Assembly: GCF_016464705.1 (NCBI RefSeq)
Contig: NZ_JAEHOB010000005.1
Span: 248,001 to 312,000 of the forward strand
Source of the DNA: Qaidamihabitans albus
GTDB lineage: Bacteria; Actinomycetota; Actinomycetes; Mycobacteriales; Pseudonocardiaceae
Length of the DNA: 64,000 nt
Direction of reading: 5' to 3'
A program made the translations under genes and the position numbers. Shown piece after piece: positions 43,011-54,234 of this stretch (position 1 is the stretch's first letter; each line of letters opens with the position of its first letter). Under the pieces are notes generated by a model. That model made no database searches, was not told where the DNA came from, and saw nothing but the letters and a program-made list of their open reading frames with translations.

Positions 43011-44228
43011 TCAGGAGCGGGGAAGGGCGTTGCGGAGCGTGGCCGCGAGGTCTCCGCGCTCGCCCACGGCCACCCGTTCGAGGCCGAGCCAGGAGGCCGT
43101 CAGCGACAGCTCCTCAGCCAGTTCGGCGGCCACCCTGGCGTGGTCGGTGCCGGGCTCGGCGAACGCCCCCGGCACCCGGAGTGCCCCGGCGGCGCGATCC
43201 GCCTTGAGGTCCACCCGGCCGACCAGCTCGCCGCCGAGCAGGAACGGGAACACGTAGTAGCCGTACACGCGCTTCGGCTCCGGCACGTAGATCTCGATGC
43301 GGTACCGGAAGCCGAACAGGCGCTCGGTGCGCGCCCGCTCCCAGATCAGCGGGTCGAACGGGCACAGCAGCGCCCGCCCGGTGACCGCCCTCGGCGTGCG
43401 CGCGTCGACGTGCCGGTACGCCTCGTGCCGCCAGCCGTGCACCCGGACCGGCTCCAGCGTGCCCTCCTCGACGAGCTCTGCGACGGCCTGCCTGCTCGCG
43501 CCGGGACTGAGCCGGTAGTAGTCCCGCAGGTCCGGTTCGGTGGCGATCCCGAGCGCTGTCGCCGCCCGCCGGATCAGCTCGCGCGCACCTTCCTCCGGAC
43601 CCACCCGGCGCGCCAGCACGTCCGGCGGCAGCACGCGCTCGGGCAGGTCGTAGAGCCGTTCGAACCCGCGCCGCGTCCCCGTCGTGAGCTGCCCGATGCC
43701 GAACAGCCACTCGCAGATCTTCTTCACCTCCGAGCGCTCCCACCAGGCACCGGGCGTGCGCCGGGCCGGACCGGCCAGCTCTCGTTCGATCGTGCCCGCT
43801 CCGACCGGGCCCAGTTCCTTCACCACGGCCAGCACGTCGTCGACGAGCGACGGTGCGCTGTCGGCGATCCGGGCGTAGCCGCGCCACCAGCCCCGCGGTT
43901 TCGCGCCGGAATGCAGCAGCGGCCAGTCCCGCACCGGCACCAGGCTCGCCTCGTGGGCCCAGTACTCCACCAGCAGCCGGGGCCGGCGGGCGCTGTGCGA
44001 CCACGCCGCGTCGTCGACGAGCTCCGGCTCGTAGGGGCCGAGCCGCGCGAACAGCGGCGCGTAGTGGGCACGCACGGCCACGTTGACCGAATCGAGCTGG
44101 ATGAGCTGCACCCGGGACAGCACGCGCTGCAGGTGCCGCCGGGTCGGCGGACCGGCGGGCCGCGGATCGGCGAACCCCTGCGCGGCCAGCGCCGTACGGC
44201 GGGCCACCCCCGGACTCACGGTTCTCAT
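43011..44228 (-). CDS. YcaQ/AlkZ family (winged helix, HTH_42) DNA glycosylase
   Basis: A 405-residue protein of the HTH_42 superfamily, which includes the interstrand-crosslink glycosylases AlkZ and AlkX (YcaQ). The catalytic loop motif QLD is in RVQLIQLDSVNVAVRAHY; AlkZ enzymes of resistance clusters have QxQ, while YcaQ-type enzymes have QxD, so this is of the YcaQ (AlkX) kind. Further family parts are HEASLVP, WGWRRGY-like RGWWRGYAR, and DPLIWERARTERLFGFRYRIEIY (in parts). It likely removes bulky alkyl adducts or crosslinks. ATG 44228. Confidence 0.85.
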   Translation of the reverse strand: MRTVSPGVARRTALAAQGFADPRPAGPPTRRHLQRVLSRVQLIQLDSVNVAVRAHYAPLFARLGPYEPELVDDAAWSHSARRPRLLVEYWAHEASLVPVRDWPLLHSGAKPRGWWRGYARIADSAPSLVDDVLAVVKELGPVGAGTIERELAGPARRTPGAWWERSEVKKICEWLFGIGQLTTGTRRGFERLYDLPERVLPPDVLARRVGPEEGARELIRRAATALGIATEPDLRDYYRLSPGASRQAVAELVEEGTLEPVRVHGWRHEAYRHVDARTPRAVTGRALLCPFDPLIWERARTERLFGFRYRIEIYVPEPKRVYGYYVFPFLLGGELVGRVDLKADRAAGALRVPGAFAEPGTDHARVAAELAEELSLTASWLGLERVAVGERGDLAATLRNALPRS

Positions 44229-44310
44229 GCCGCGAGCTTGCCACGAGCCACCGACAGCACCGGGCGGACCGCGATCGTCGCCTGCACGACCGCCCGCTAT
44301 CTTGCGGGGC

Positions 44311-44871
44311 ATGGCTACCGCCGACGTCCGCCCCGCCGCACCCGACGACGTCGCGGAGATCGCCCGCATCCAGCTGGAGACCTGGCGGGTCGCGTACACC
44401 GATGTCGTCGGCGCCCGCGCGATCGACGAACTCGACCCTGCGGACCTCGCCCGACGCTGGTCCGGTGCCGTCGAGCACCCGGAAACGGCCGTCTACGTGG
44501 CGCTGGAGGGAACGTTCACCGTCGGCTTCTGCGTGGCGGGCCCGGCCCCCGCCGAGGACGTCGCCGCCGCCGACGGCACGCTCCCGGACGACGCGGCACG
44601 CACCGGCCTGATCGCGACCGTGCTCGTCGAGCCGCGCTGGGGCAGACGCGGGCACGGCGGCAGGCTGCTCGCCAGCGCCGCCGCCGGGCTGCGCGAACAC
44701 GGCGCCGAGCGGGGAGTCACGTGGGTGGCGCAGTCCGACTCCGCCTCCCTGGCGTTCTTCCGCGGTGCGGGCTGGAATCCGGACGGCACGGTCCGCACGC
44801 TCGACACCGGCGAGAAGACCGTCCGCGAGCTGCGGCTCACCGGCGGACTGGAGCTGCGGCTGGCCTCGTGA
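44311..44871 (+). CDS. GNAT family N-acetyltransferase
   Basis: A 186-residue acetyltransferase with RPAAPDDVAEIARIQLETWRVAY at the start, the acetyl-CoA site VLVEPRWGRRGHGGRLLA, and a C-terminal FFRGAGWNPDGTVRTLD strand pair. TATCTT lies 7 bases before the ATG, a leaderless pattern. The TGA stop is part of palindromic repeat copy 6. Substrate unknown. Confidence 0.85.
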   Translation: MATADVRPAAPDDVAEIARIQLETWRVAYTDVVGARAIDELDPADLARRWSGAVEHPETAVYVALEGTFTVGFCVAGPAPAEDVAAADGTLPDDAARTGLIATVLVEPRWGRRGHGGRLLASAAAGLREHGAERGVTWVAQSDSASLAFFRGAGWNPDGTVRTLDTGEKTVRELRLTGGLELRLAS

Positions 44872-44910
44872 GTGCGCACACGAGTTAGAACTCGCGTGCG
44901 CACTCACGAG
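44865..44910. repeat. 46-bp palindromic repeat, copy 6
   Basis: CTCGTGAGTGCGCACACGAG / TTAGAACTCGCGTGCG / CACTCACGAG, with 3-bp extended arms (44862-44913). It supplies the GNAT stop codon and precedes a co-directional gene. Confidence 0.87.
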
Positions 44911-45001
44911 GCCGGGACGCACTGGTACGCAACCTTTTCCTTACGGTGCGCTCAGCTTCGGCTGTTAGCGTGGCCCGTGATTCTCAGCAGGGAGGCACGC
45001 G

Positions 45002-45523
45002 GTGTTCGGTTGGCTGTGCGTGACGCTGGGCGTCGCCTTCGGCTCCGCGGTCGTGCCGTTGATCAGCATCGAGGTGTTCGTCATCGGGCTCGTGTCGAGC
45101 GATCCGGGCATTCCGTGGCTCGCGGTGGGCGCCGTGGTCGCGGTGGGACAGATCGCCGGGAAGCTCCTGTACTACCTGGCGGCACGCGGTTCGATCCGGC
45201 TGCCCGCGTTCCTGCACGACCGGCTGCACCGCCAGCGCCCGCCGTCGCCGCGCCGGGAGGCATGGCGGCTGCGCACCAAACGGTTGCGGCGGTGGGTCGA
45301 AGCACTGCGGGAACGCTGCCATCGCCACCCGCACTGGATGACCAGTACGTACGGCATCAGTTCGGTGTTCGGACTGCCACCGTTCATGGCGACCACCGTG
45401 CTGGCCGGACTGGTCCGGATGCGCATGTCGACGTTCGTCTCCGCGGGCCTGCTCGGCCGGTTCATCCGGTTCAGCGCGCTCGCGGCGGCGCCCGCCGTGT
45501 TCGCCGGCTGGTTCCACATCTGA
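45002..45523 (+). CDS. VTT/DedA-like small membrane protein
   Basis: A 173-residue membrane protein with hydrophobic segments near 5-30, 37-60 and 125-170, and a basic loop between (DRLHRQRPPSPRREAWRLRTKRLRRW). Parts such as VVAVGQIAGKLLYYLAARG and SSVFGLPPFMATTVLAGLVRM resemble the two re-entrant segments of the VTT/DedA (SNARE-associated) fold, so a lipid-scramblase-like role is possible. GTG 45002 follows GGGAGGCACGCG. Function uncertain. Confidence 0.7.
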   Translation: MFGWLCVTLGVAFGSAVVPLISIEVFVIGLVSSDPGIPWLAVGAVVAVGQIAGKLLYYLAARGSIRLPAFLHDRLHRQRPPSPRREAWRLRTKRLRRWVEALRERCHRHPHWMTSTYGISSVFGLPPFMATTVLAGLVRMRMSTFVSAGLLGRFIRFSALAAAPAVFAGWFHI

Positions 45524-45536
45524 CCGGCTCGCGCCC

Positions 45537-48096
<2,560 letters not shown>

Positions 48097-48111
48097 GAAT
48101 CCTTACTCACG

Positions 48112-48166
48112 TGCCATGAACGACCCGTTACTGGCGAAAAGTGCCAGTAACGGGTCGTTCATGGCA
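48112..48166. repeat. perfect 24-bp inverted repeat between pnp and the protease gene
   Basis: Left arm 48112-48135 (TGCCATGAACGACCCG then TTACTGGC), 7-base loop GAAAAGT, right arm 48143-48166, an exact complement. It lies just after the pnp stop and before the protease start, so it probably ends the pnp transcript. Its length and perfection suggest a second repeat family of the genome. Confidence 0.75.
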
Positions 48167-48180
48167 GTTCGGCGTTGTGC

Positions 48181-50436
48181 TTACTGGTTGGACTCGGCCG
48201 GCTCCTGCGCCGGGGCGGACTCGGCGGCCTTCTCGTCCTCGTCCTGGACCACGACGAGGCTGATCTTGCCGCGGCTGTCGATGTCCGCGATCTCCACGCG
48301 GAGCTTGTCGCCGACGTTCACCACGTCCTCGACCTTGCCGATGCGCTTGCCGTTGCCCAGCTTCGAGATGTGCACCAGGCCGTCCTTGCCCGGCAGCAGC
48401 GAGACGAACGCGCCGAACGCGGCCGTCTTCACGACCGTGCCGAGGAAGCGCTCGCCCACCTTCGGCAGCTGCGGGTTGGCGATGGCGTTGATCTTGTCGA
48501 TCGCCGCCTCCGCGGACGGGCCGTCCACGGCACCGACGTAGATCGTGCCGTCGTCCTCGATGGAGATGTCGGCGCCGGTCTCCTCGGTGATCGAGTTGAT
48601 CATCTTGCCCTTCGGCCCGATGACCTCGCCGATCTTGTCGACCGGGACCTTCACGCTGGTGACGCGCGGCGCGAACGGGCTCATCTCGTCCGGAGTGTCG
48701 ATCGCCTCGGCCATCACGTCCATGATGGTGAGCCGGGCGTCACGGGCCTGGTTCAGCGCGGCGCCGAGCACGTCCGATGGGATGCCGTCCAGCTTCGTGT
48801 CGAGCTGCAGCGCGGTGATGAACTCCTTGGTACCGGCGACCTTGAAGTCCATGTCGCCGAAGGCGTCCTCGGCGCCGAGGATGTCGGTCAGCGCGACGTA
48901 GCGCGTCTCCCCGTCCACCTCGTCGGACACCAGACCCATCGCGATGCCCGCCACCGGCGCCTTGAGCGGCACGCCGGCGTTGTAGAGGCTCATCGTGGAG
49001 GCGCAGACCGAGCCCATCGAGGTCGAGCCGTTGGAGCCCAGCGCCTCGGACACCTGCCGGATGGCGTAGGGGAACTCGTCCCGCTTCGGCAGGACCGGCA
49101 CCAGCGCCCGCTCGGCGAGCATGCCGTGGCCGACCTCGCGCCGCTTCGGCGTGCCGACCCGGCCGGTCTCGCCGGTGGAGAACGGCGGGAAGTTGTAGTG
49201 GTGCAGGTAACGCTTGCTCGTCTCGGGCGAGAGCGTGTCGAGCTGCTGCTCCATCCGCAGCATGTTCAGCGTGGTCACGCCCAGGATCTGGGTCTCACCA
49301 CGCTCGAACAGCGCCGAGCCGTGCGCCCGCGGGATCACCGACACCTCGGCGGCCAGCTGCCGGATGTCGGTCAGCCCTCGGCCGTCGATGCGCACCTTGT
49401 CGCGCAGGATCCGCTGCCGGATCAGCTTCTTGGTGAGCGCACGGAAGGCGGCGCCGACCTCCTTGTCGCGGCCCTCGAAGGCCTCGCCCTCGCCGACGCC
49501 GACCCGCGCCAGCACGTCGGCCTTGACCTCGTCGGTGGCGTTGTCCCGGTCCTGCTTGCCGCCGATGGCCAGCGCCTTGGTGAGCTCGTCGGTCGCGATG
49601 GCGGCGACGGCGTCGTAGACATCCTGCTGGTAGGCGGGGAACAGCGGGAAGTCGCCGGCCGGCTTGGCGGCCGCGTCGGCGAGCCGCTGCTGCGCCTCGC
49701 ACAGCGACCGGATGAACGGCTTGGCCGCGTCCAGGCCCTCCGCGACGACCTGCTCGGTCGGCGCGGTGCCACCGCCCGCGACGAGGTCGATCGTGTTCTC
49801 GGTGCCCTCCGCCTCGACCATCATGATCGCGACGTCCTCGGGGCGGTCACCGACGATGCGGCCCGCGACCACCATGTTGAAGGTCGCGTTCTCCAGCTGG
49901 CTCCACGTCGGCAGCGCCACCCACTGGCCCTCGATCAGCGCGACGCGCACGCTGCCGATCGGACCGGAGAACGGCAGCCCGCTGACCTGGGTGGAAGCCG
50001 AGGCGGCGTTGATCGCGAGCACGTCGTAGGGGTCCTCGGGGTGCAGGCTCTGCACCGTGATGACCACCTGGATCTCGTTGCGCAGGCCCTCGGTGAACGA
50101 GGGGCGCAGCGGCCGGTCGATGAGCCGGCAGGTCAGCACCGCGTCGGTGGATGGACGGCCCTCCCTGCGGAAGAACGAGCCGGGGATGCGCCCGGCGGAG
50201 TACATCCGCTCCTCGACGTCCACGGTGAGTGGGAAGAAGTCGAGCTGGTCCTTCGGGTGCTTCGACGCGGTGGTGGCCGAGAGCAGCATGGTCTCGTCGT
50301 CCAGGTAGGCGACGACCGAGCCGGCGGCCTGCCTGGCCAGCCTGCCCGTCTCGAAGCGGACCGTGCGGGTACCGAACCGGCCGTTGTCGATCACGGCTTC
50401 CGATTCGTGCACGCTGATACCGCTTGATTCCGTCAT
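48181..50436 (-). CDS. pnp: polyribonucleotide nucleotidyltransferase (PNPase)
   Basis: A 751-residue 3'-5' phosphorolytic RNase that also makes poly(A)-like tails and ppGpp-type nucleotides in actinobacteria. Two RNase PH domains are present ([24 protein letters not shown] in outline; RKDGRGLT-type [16 protein letters not shown]), then KH ([23 protein letters not shown] in parts) and S1 ([25 protein letters not shown] in parts). The acidic tail is short. It follows rpsO, the classical pair. Confidence 0.96.
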   Translation of the reverse strand: MTESSGISVHESEAVIDNGRFGTRTVRFETGRLARQAAGSVVAYLDDETMLLSATTASKHPKDQLDFFPLTVDVEERMYSAGRIPGSFFRREGRPSTDAVLTCRLIDRPLRPSFTEGLRNEIQVVITVQSLHPEDPYDVLAINAASASTQVSGLPFSGPIGSVRVALIEGQWVALPTWSQLENATFNMVVAGRIVGDRPEDVAIMMVEAEGTENTIDLVAGGGTAPTEQVVAEGLDAAKPFIRSLCEAQQRLADAAAKPAGDFPLFPAYQQDVYDAVAAIATDELTKALAIGGKQDRDNATDEVKADVLARVGVGEGEAFEGRDKEVGAAFRALTKKLIRQRILRDKVRIDGRGLTDIRQLAAEVSVIPRAHGSALFERGETQILGVTTLNMLRMEQQLDTLSPETSKRYLHHYNFPPFSTGETGRVGTPKRREVGHGMLAERALVPVLPKRDEFPYAIRQVSEALGSNGSTSMGSVCASTMSLYNAGVPLKAPVAGIAMGLVSDEVDGETRYVALTDILGAEDAFGDMDFKVAGTKEFITALQLDTKLDGIPSDVLGAALNQARDARLTIMDVMAEAIDTPDEMSPFAPRVTSVKVPVDKIGEVIGPKGKMINSITEETGADISIEDDGTIYVGAVDGPSAEAAIDKINAIANPQLPKVGERFLGTVVKTAAFGAFVSLLPGKDGLVHISKLGNGKRIGKVEDVVNVGDKLRVEIADIDSRGKISLVVVQDEDEKAAESAPAQEPAESNQ

Positions 50437-50475
50437 AACGAAAATTTCTCCTCATTCCGCTCGGGCGGCACACGA

Positions 50476-50548
50476 CCCCCAACCCTTGGGGGGCACGCTC
50501 GAGGAACGAGGCCGGTCTTCGATCGAAGCCCCCGGGACCTGTCCCGGG
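50476..50548 (-). promoter_or_regulatory. hairpins in the pnp leader
   Basis: CCCCCAA-ccc-TTGGGGG (50476-50492) and CCCGGGAC-ct-GTCCCGGG (50531-50548) are two hairpins in the 110 bases before the pnp start. Structured pnp leaders are processed by RNase III in other bacteria and used for autoregulation; the same is inferred here. Confidence 0.5.
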
Positions 50549-50619
50549 AGCCACTACCGAGGACCGGCGGGGTTGTCCTCGCGCGCGGTGCGCTCGCCCT
50601 GTGTTCTTGTCTTGGTGTA

Positions 50620-50658
50620 CCGAGGGGGAGTGACCCGGACCGGGTCACTCCCCCTCGG
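50620..50658. terminator. rpsO-pnp intergenic terminator
   Basis: CCGAGGGGGAGTGACCCGG (50620-50638) and CCGGGTCACTCCCCCTCGG (50640-50658) form a perfect 19-bp palindrome directly after the rpsO stop. Read-through to pnp may be partial. Confidence 0.8.
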
Positions 50659-50664
50659 AGTCTG

Positions 50665-50934
50665 CTATCGGCGGAGGCCGAGTCGCTGGATCAGCGAGCG
50701 GTACCGCTCGATATCCAGCTTCATCACGTAGTTGAGCAGCCGGCGACGACGGCCGACCAGCAGCAACAGACCGCGACGGGAGTGATGGTCGTGCTTGTGC
50801 ACCTTGAGGTGCTCGGTGAGGCCGATGATCCGCTTGGTGAGCAGAGCCACCTGGGCCTCGGGGGACCCGGTGTCCGACTCGTGCACGCCGTACTCGGACA
50901 GGATCGACTTCTTCTCATCGGTGGACAGAGCCAC
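50665..50934 (-). CDS. rpsO: 30S ribosomal protein S15
   Basis: An 89-residue primary 16S rRNA-binding protein. The sequence is canonical: [47 protein letters not shown] and a final LGLRR. GTG 50934 has AGGAG five bases upstream. A structured leader lies just before it. Confidence 0.97.
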   Translation of the reverse strand: MALSTDEKKSILSEYGVHESDTGSPEAQVALLTKRIIGLTEHLKVHKHDHHSRRGLLLLVGRRRRLLNYVMKLDIERYRSLIQRLGLRR

Positions 50935-50954
50935 TCGCTATCTCCTACTTGTCG

Positions 50955-50990
50955 AGGAGGGACCGGCGTACGACGCCGATCGACCCTCCT
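50955..50990 (-). ncRNA. S15 leader-like RNA structure upstream of rpsO
   Basis: AGGAGGG (50955-50961) pairs with CCCTCCT (50984-50990), an asymmetric internal loop follows, then GGCGT (50965-50969) pairs with ACGCC (50973-50977) around a 3-base loop. It lies about 20 bases upstream of the rpsO start. Actinobacterial rpsO leaders that bind S15 and repress translation are known, and this has the right place and shape. Exact family match was not tested. Confidence 0.55.
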
Positions 50991-51092
50991 GTACGTACCG
51001 TGGATACCCAGGCGCGTCTCGCCCCGGGCGGGAAGGTCGCGGCCGCCACGGACTGCAGCCGGACTCAACTGTCGAGGATAGCAGCCGCGTTG

Positions 51093-51617
51093 TCAGCTCG
51101 CGCTCGCGGCGAGCCCGAACCGCTCGACCGTGCGGTACCGCGGCCCCTCCGGCCCGGTGTCACTGCGCATCAGCACGACCTCGGACGGTGACCACGACGG
51201 GCTCCGGTATGCCCGCAGCGCCCGCTCCGCCACCGCCAGCCGACCGGGCGTGCCACCCCTGGCGAGGGTCAGGTGCGGCCGGTAGGGCCTGCCGTCGCGT
51301 GCCTCGGAGTCCGGCCGCGCCGCGGCGGCCAGCTCGGCGAGTCCGGTGCCGCGCACCTCCGTCCAGAGCACCCCGGGGAACGTGCCCGCGCCCTCCAGCC
51401 ACAGGGTCGGTGCCGCCGCCTCGGCGAGCCGTTCCCGCAGCCAGCCCGCCCTGTCGTCGATCTCGTCGGTACCGTAGAAGCCGAGGGTGACGTGCCACTG
51501 CCGCGCCGTCGTCCAGCGCAGCGCCGGATCCGGCGGTATCCGGTCGTCGAGCTCACGCCGTAGCGAGGCGACGACCTCCGCGCAAGGCAGCAGCGCACTG
51601 AAGAGCCGGGCGCCCAC
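51093..51617 (-). CDS. 2'-5' RNA ligase family protein (ThpR-like)
   Basis: A 174-residue 2H phosphoesterase-fold protein with both H-x-T motifs, HVTLGF (~43) and HLTLAR (~116). In vivo such proteins hydrolyse 2',3'-cyclic phosphates or related ends; the ligase name is historical. GTG 51617, 5 bases after the upstream gene. Confidence 0.87.
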   Translation of the reverse strand: MGARLFSALLPCAEVVASLRRELDDRIPPDPALRWTTARQWHVTLGFYGTDEIDDRAGWLRERLAEAAAPTLWLEGAGTFPGVLWTEVRGTGLAELAAAARPDSEARDGRPYRPHLTLARGGTPGRLAVAERALRAYRSPSWSPSEVVLMRSDTGPEGPRYRTVERFGLAASAS

Positions 51618-51622
51618 CGCGC

Positions 51623-52102
51623 TCAGCCGACCTTGCCCGCCCGGCGGAGCAGGTCGGCGATCGCCGGGAAGTCGGTGTCGAGCCGCTCGGCCGCCTCGAT
51701 GAGGTTCTCCTCCTCCGCGATCTCCCGCAGCGCCGAGAGGACACCCTGGTCGTCGGGCCCGGCGCCGACGGGGAAGTTGTCCCGCCCCACGGTCGGCCGC
51801 GCGTCGCGCACATCCTCGAGGGCCTCCCGCATGGCCGCCTTGTTCCCCGCCGCCACCTCGGGCGTCAGCACCTTGCGTTCGAGCATGATCATCCGTGCGA
51901 GCACGACCGGGTTGCCGATCTTGGCGCGCCGCCCGCTCATCACCTGGCTGAGCATGGGCGCGCTGATTCCCAGTACCTCCGCGAGAAACGCCTGCGAGAC
52001 GTCGAAGGCCACCACCAGCCTGCGCACACGGTCACCAAGTGGCTCCCCGTACCACTCCCGCTGCAGCGCTATGTTCCGCTGGACGATCTTGTGGTCCTCC
52101 AC
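51623..52102 (-). CDS. helix-turn-helix DNA-binding protein
   Basis: A 159-residue protein with an XRE-like HTH (RVRRLVVAFDVSQAFLAEVLGISAPMLSQVMSGRRAKIGNP in outline: VSQAFLAEVLGISAPMLSQVM is the HTH core) and a helical, acidic C-terminus. GTG 52102 (VEDHKIVQ...) follows GGAG; a longer upstream frame lacks support. It precedes the ThpR-like gene by 5 bases on the same mRNA. Target unknown. Confidence 0.8.
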   Translation of the reverse strand: MEDHKIVQRNIALQREWYGEPLGDRVRRLVVAFDVSQAFLAEVLGISAPMLSQVMSGRRAKIGNPVVLARMIMLERKVLTPEVAAGNKAAMREALEDVRDARPTVGRDNFPVGAGPDDQGVLSALREIAEEENLIEAAERLDTDFPAIADLLRRAGKVG

Positions 52103-52137
52103 GTTGTGCCCTGCTCCCCTAGACGGCGTTGCGCAGG

Positions 52138-52191
52138 CCCCCGGCAACCGGCCCGCCGAGTATCTTGCCAGGTCGGGCGCCGGTTGCGGGG
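52138..52191. terminator. stem-loop after ribF
   Basis: CCCC plus GCAACCGGC (52138-52152) pairs with GCCGGTTGC plus GGGG (52179-52191) around a 26-base loop. It lies between the ribF stop and the HTH gene start on the minus strand and may separate the two transcripts. Nothing else is seen in 52103-52260. Confidence 0.45.
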
Positions 52192-52260
52192 CGGATCGGC
52201 CGAGGCGTTCGCATTTGCACCCGCCCGGGTGCCGTCACGCTGGGTGTCCACCATTCGCGT

Positions 52261-53223
52261 TCAGGTGAGCCGGAGCACGCTCCTGGTCCGCGCGACGTCG
52301 TCGTCGATCTGCTCGACGAGCGCCTCCGCGGAGTCGAACGCCACCTGCCCGCGCAGCCTGCACACGAAGTCCAGCGCCACATGCTGGCCGTAGAAATCCT
52401 CGTCGACATCGAGCACGAACGCCTCGACGGTGCGCTCGCGCCCGGAGAAGGTCGGGTTGGTTCCCACCGACACGGCCGCGGGCAGCCGCTCTCCGGGAGC
52501 GGTCGACCGCACGAACCAGCAGCTGTAGACGCCGTCCGCGGGCACCGCGGCGAACCGCGGGGTCGACAGGTTCGCGGTGGGATAGCCGAGGTCGTGCCCG
52601 CGCCCGTCGCCCCGCACCACGATCCCCTCCAGCCGGTGCGGGCGGCCCAGCGCGTCCGCGGCGGCCGTCACGTCACCCGCGTCGATGCACGAGCGCACGT
52701 ACGTGGACGAGAAGGTGATCTCGCCCCCGTCCTGCTCGTCGGGCAGCGCCCTGCCCTGCAGCGTGGCACCGTGCGCGACGAAGCCGAACCGCTTGCCGAG
52801 CGTGCGCAGCAGCTCGACATCGCCGGCTGCCTTGTGGCCGAAGGTGAAGTTCTCCCCCACGATGACCGCCGCCGCGTGCAGCCGGTCGACGAGCACCTCG
52901 TGCACGAACTCCTCGGGGGAGAGCCGCGAGAGCTCGGGCGTGAACGGCAGGACGGCGAACACGTCGACGCCGAGCTGCTCGACCAGCTCGGCCTTGCGGC
53001 GCAGCGTGGTGAGCTGCGCCGGGTGGCTGCCGGGCCGGATCACCTCGGAGGGGTGCGGGTCGAAGGTCAGCACGACACTCGGCAGCCCGCGCTGCCTGGC
53101 CAGCTCGACGGTCCGGCTGATCAGGACTTGATGGCCACGGTGGACGCCGTCGAACACCCCGATCGTGACGACGCATCGTCCCCAGCCGCCCGGCAGATCC
53201 GCCAAACCACGCCAACGCTGCAC
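52261..53223 (-). CDS. ribF: bifunctional riboflavin kinase/FAD synthetase
   Basis: A 320-residue enzyme making FMN and FAD from riboflavin. The N-terminal adenylyltransferase has VTIGVFDGVHRGHQVLI and TFDPHPSEVIRPG; the C-terminal kinase has GRGHDLGYPTANLS and GVYSCW. The TSSTYVRSC-type ISST signature is FSSTYVRSCI. GTG 53223 lies 7 bases after TAGGGT, a leaderless pattern, which excludes the nearer GTG at 53229. Confidence 0.95.
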   Translation of the reverse strand: MQRWRGLADLPGGWGRCVVTIGVFDGVHRGHQVLISRTVELARQRGLPSVVLTFDPHPSEVIRPGSHPAQLTTLRRKAELVEQLGVDVFAVLPFTPELSRLSPEEFVHEVLVDRLHAAAVIVGENFTFGHKAAGDVELLRTLGKRFGFVAHGATLQGRALPDEQDGGEITFSSTYVRSCIDAGDVTAAADALGRPHRLEGIVVRGDGRGHDLGYPTANLSTPRFAAVPADGVYSCWFVRSTAPGERLPAAVSVGTNPTFSGRERTVEAFVLDVDEDFYGQHVALDFVCRLRGQVAFDSAEALVEQIDDDVARTRSVLRLT

Positions 53224-53293
53224 GGGCACCACCCTAAGCAGTGTCCGATCCGCTTCGGAACGCGGTCCGGCCCGCCGGGGCCGCCGGCCACCT

Positions 53294-54205
53294 TCAGGCT
53301 GGTGCGAGGACGACCACGGAGCGGGCCGTGTCGGGCGTGTCGACGGCCAGCGCGAGCGCGTGCCCGTCCGGATCGAAGATCCCGTAGGTGCCCGCGATCC
53401 CGGCGGCGGGGATGCGCTGGCCGAACCGGACGGCCCGCGCCGTCGCCGCGTCCACGTCCCGCCGCGGGAACGCGGTCGCCACGGCGTCGTCGAGGCCGAG
53501 CGACAGCTCGGGCCGCTGCTCAAGGGCGTCCAGGGTGCACGCCGTCGCCAGCGTGAACGGCCCGACCGTCGTCCGGCGCAGCGCCATCAGGTGCCCGCCC
53601 ACGTCCAGCGCCCGGCCGAGGTCCCGCGCGAGCGCGCGCACGTAGGTGCCCGACGAACAGTCGATCATCACGTCGAGCTCGATCCGCCCCGGCTCCCGGC
53701 GGGTCGCGAGCAGGTCGAAGCGGTACACGGTCACCGGGCGCGGCGGGATCTCCACCTCCTCGCCCGCGCGCACGCGTGCGTAGGCTCGCTTGCCGTCGAC
53801 CTTGACGGCGCTCACCGCGCTCGGCACCTGCTGGATCTCCCCGGTCAGCTCCGCGATCCCCGCCTCGATCGCCGCGTCGGTGACCGCCTCCAGCTCGGGC
53901 AGGCCTGCCTCGGAAAGCCGCTCACCCTCGACGTCGTCGGTGGTCGTCGACACGCCGAGCGCGATCGTGGACAGGTAGGTCTTCCGGTCGAGCGCGAGAT
54001 GCCCGAGCAGCTTGGTCGCGCGCTCGATGCCGAGCACCAGCACGCCGGTGGCCATCGGGTCGAGCGTGCCGGCGTGGCCCACCTTGCGGGTGCCCATGAT
54101 CCGCCGGGCCCTGGCGACGACGTCGTGGGAGGTCATCCCGCTCGGCTTGTCGACGATCAGCAGGCCCGGCGGTGGCGCCGGCCTGCGCTGCTGCTGGCGA
54201 GACAC
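53294..54205 (-). CDS. truB: tRNA pseudouridine(55) synthase
   Basis: A 303-residue enzyme that makes Psi55 in the T loop of tRNA. Catalytic Asp is in KVGHAGTLDPMATGVLVLGI; GLLIVDKPSGMTSHDVV starts the fold, and a C-terminal PUA-like region is present. The GTG at 54205 has TACAGT 8 bases upstream. Next to ribF as in most bacteria. Confidence 0.95.
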   Translation of the reverse strand: MSRQQQRRPAPPPGLLIVDKPSGMTSHDVVARARRIMGTRKVGHAGTLDPMATGVLVLGIERATKLLGHLALDRKTYLSTIALGVSTTTDDVEGERLSEAGLPELEAVTDAAIEAGIAELTGEIQQVPSAVSAVKVDGKRAYARVRAGEEVEIPPRPVTVYRFDLLATRREPGRIELDVMIDCSSGTYVRALARDLGRALDVGGHLMALRRTTVGPFTLATACTLDALEQRPELSLGLDDAVATAFPRRDVDAATARAVRFGQRIPAAGIAGTYGIFDPDGHALALAVDTPDTARSVVVLAPA

Positions 54206-54234
54206 GGCCGCACACTGTAGCGGCGGCCGATCCC

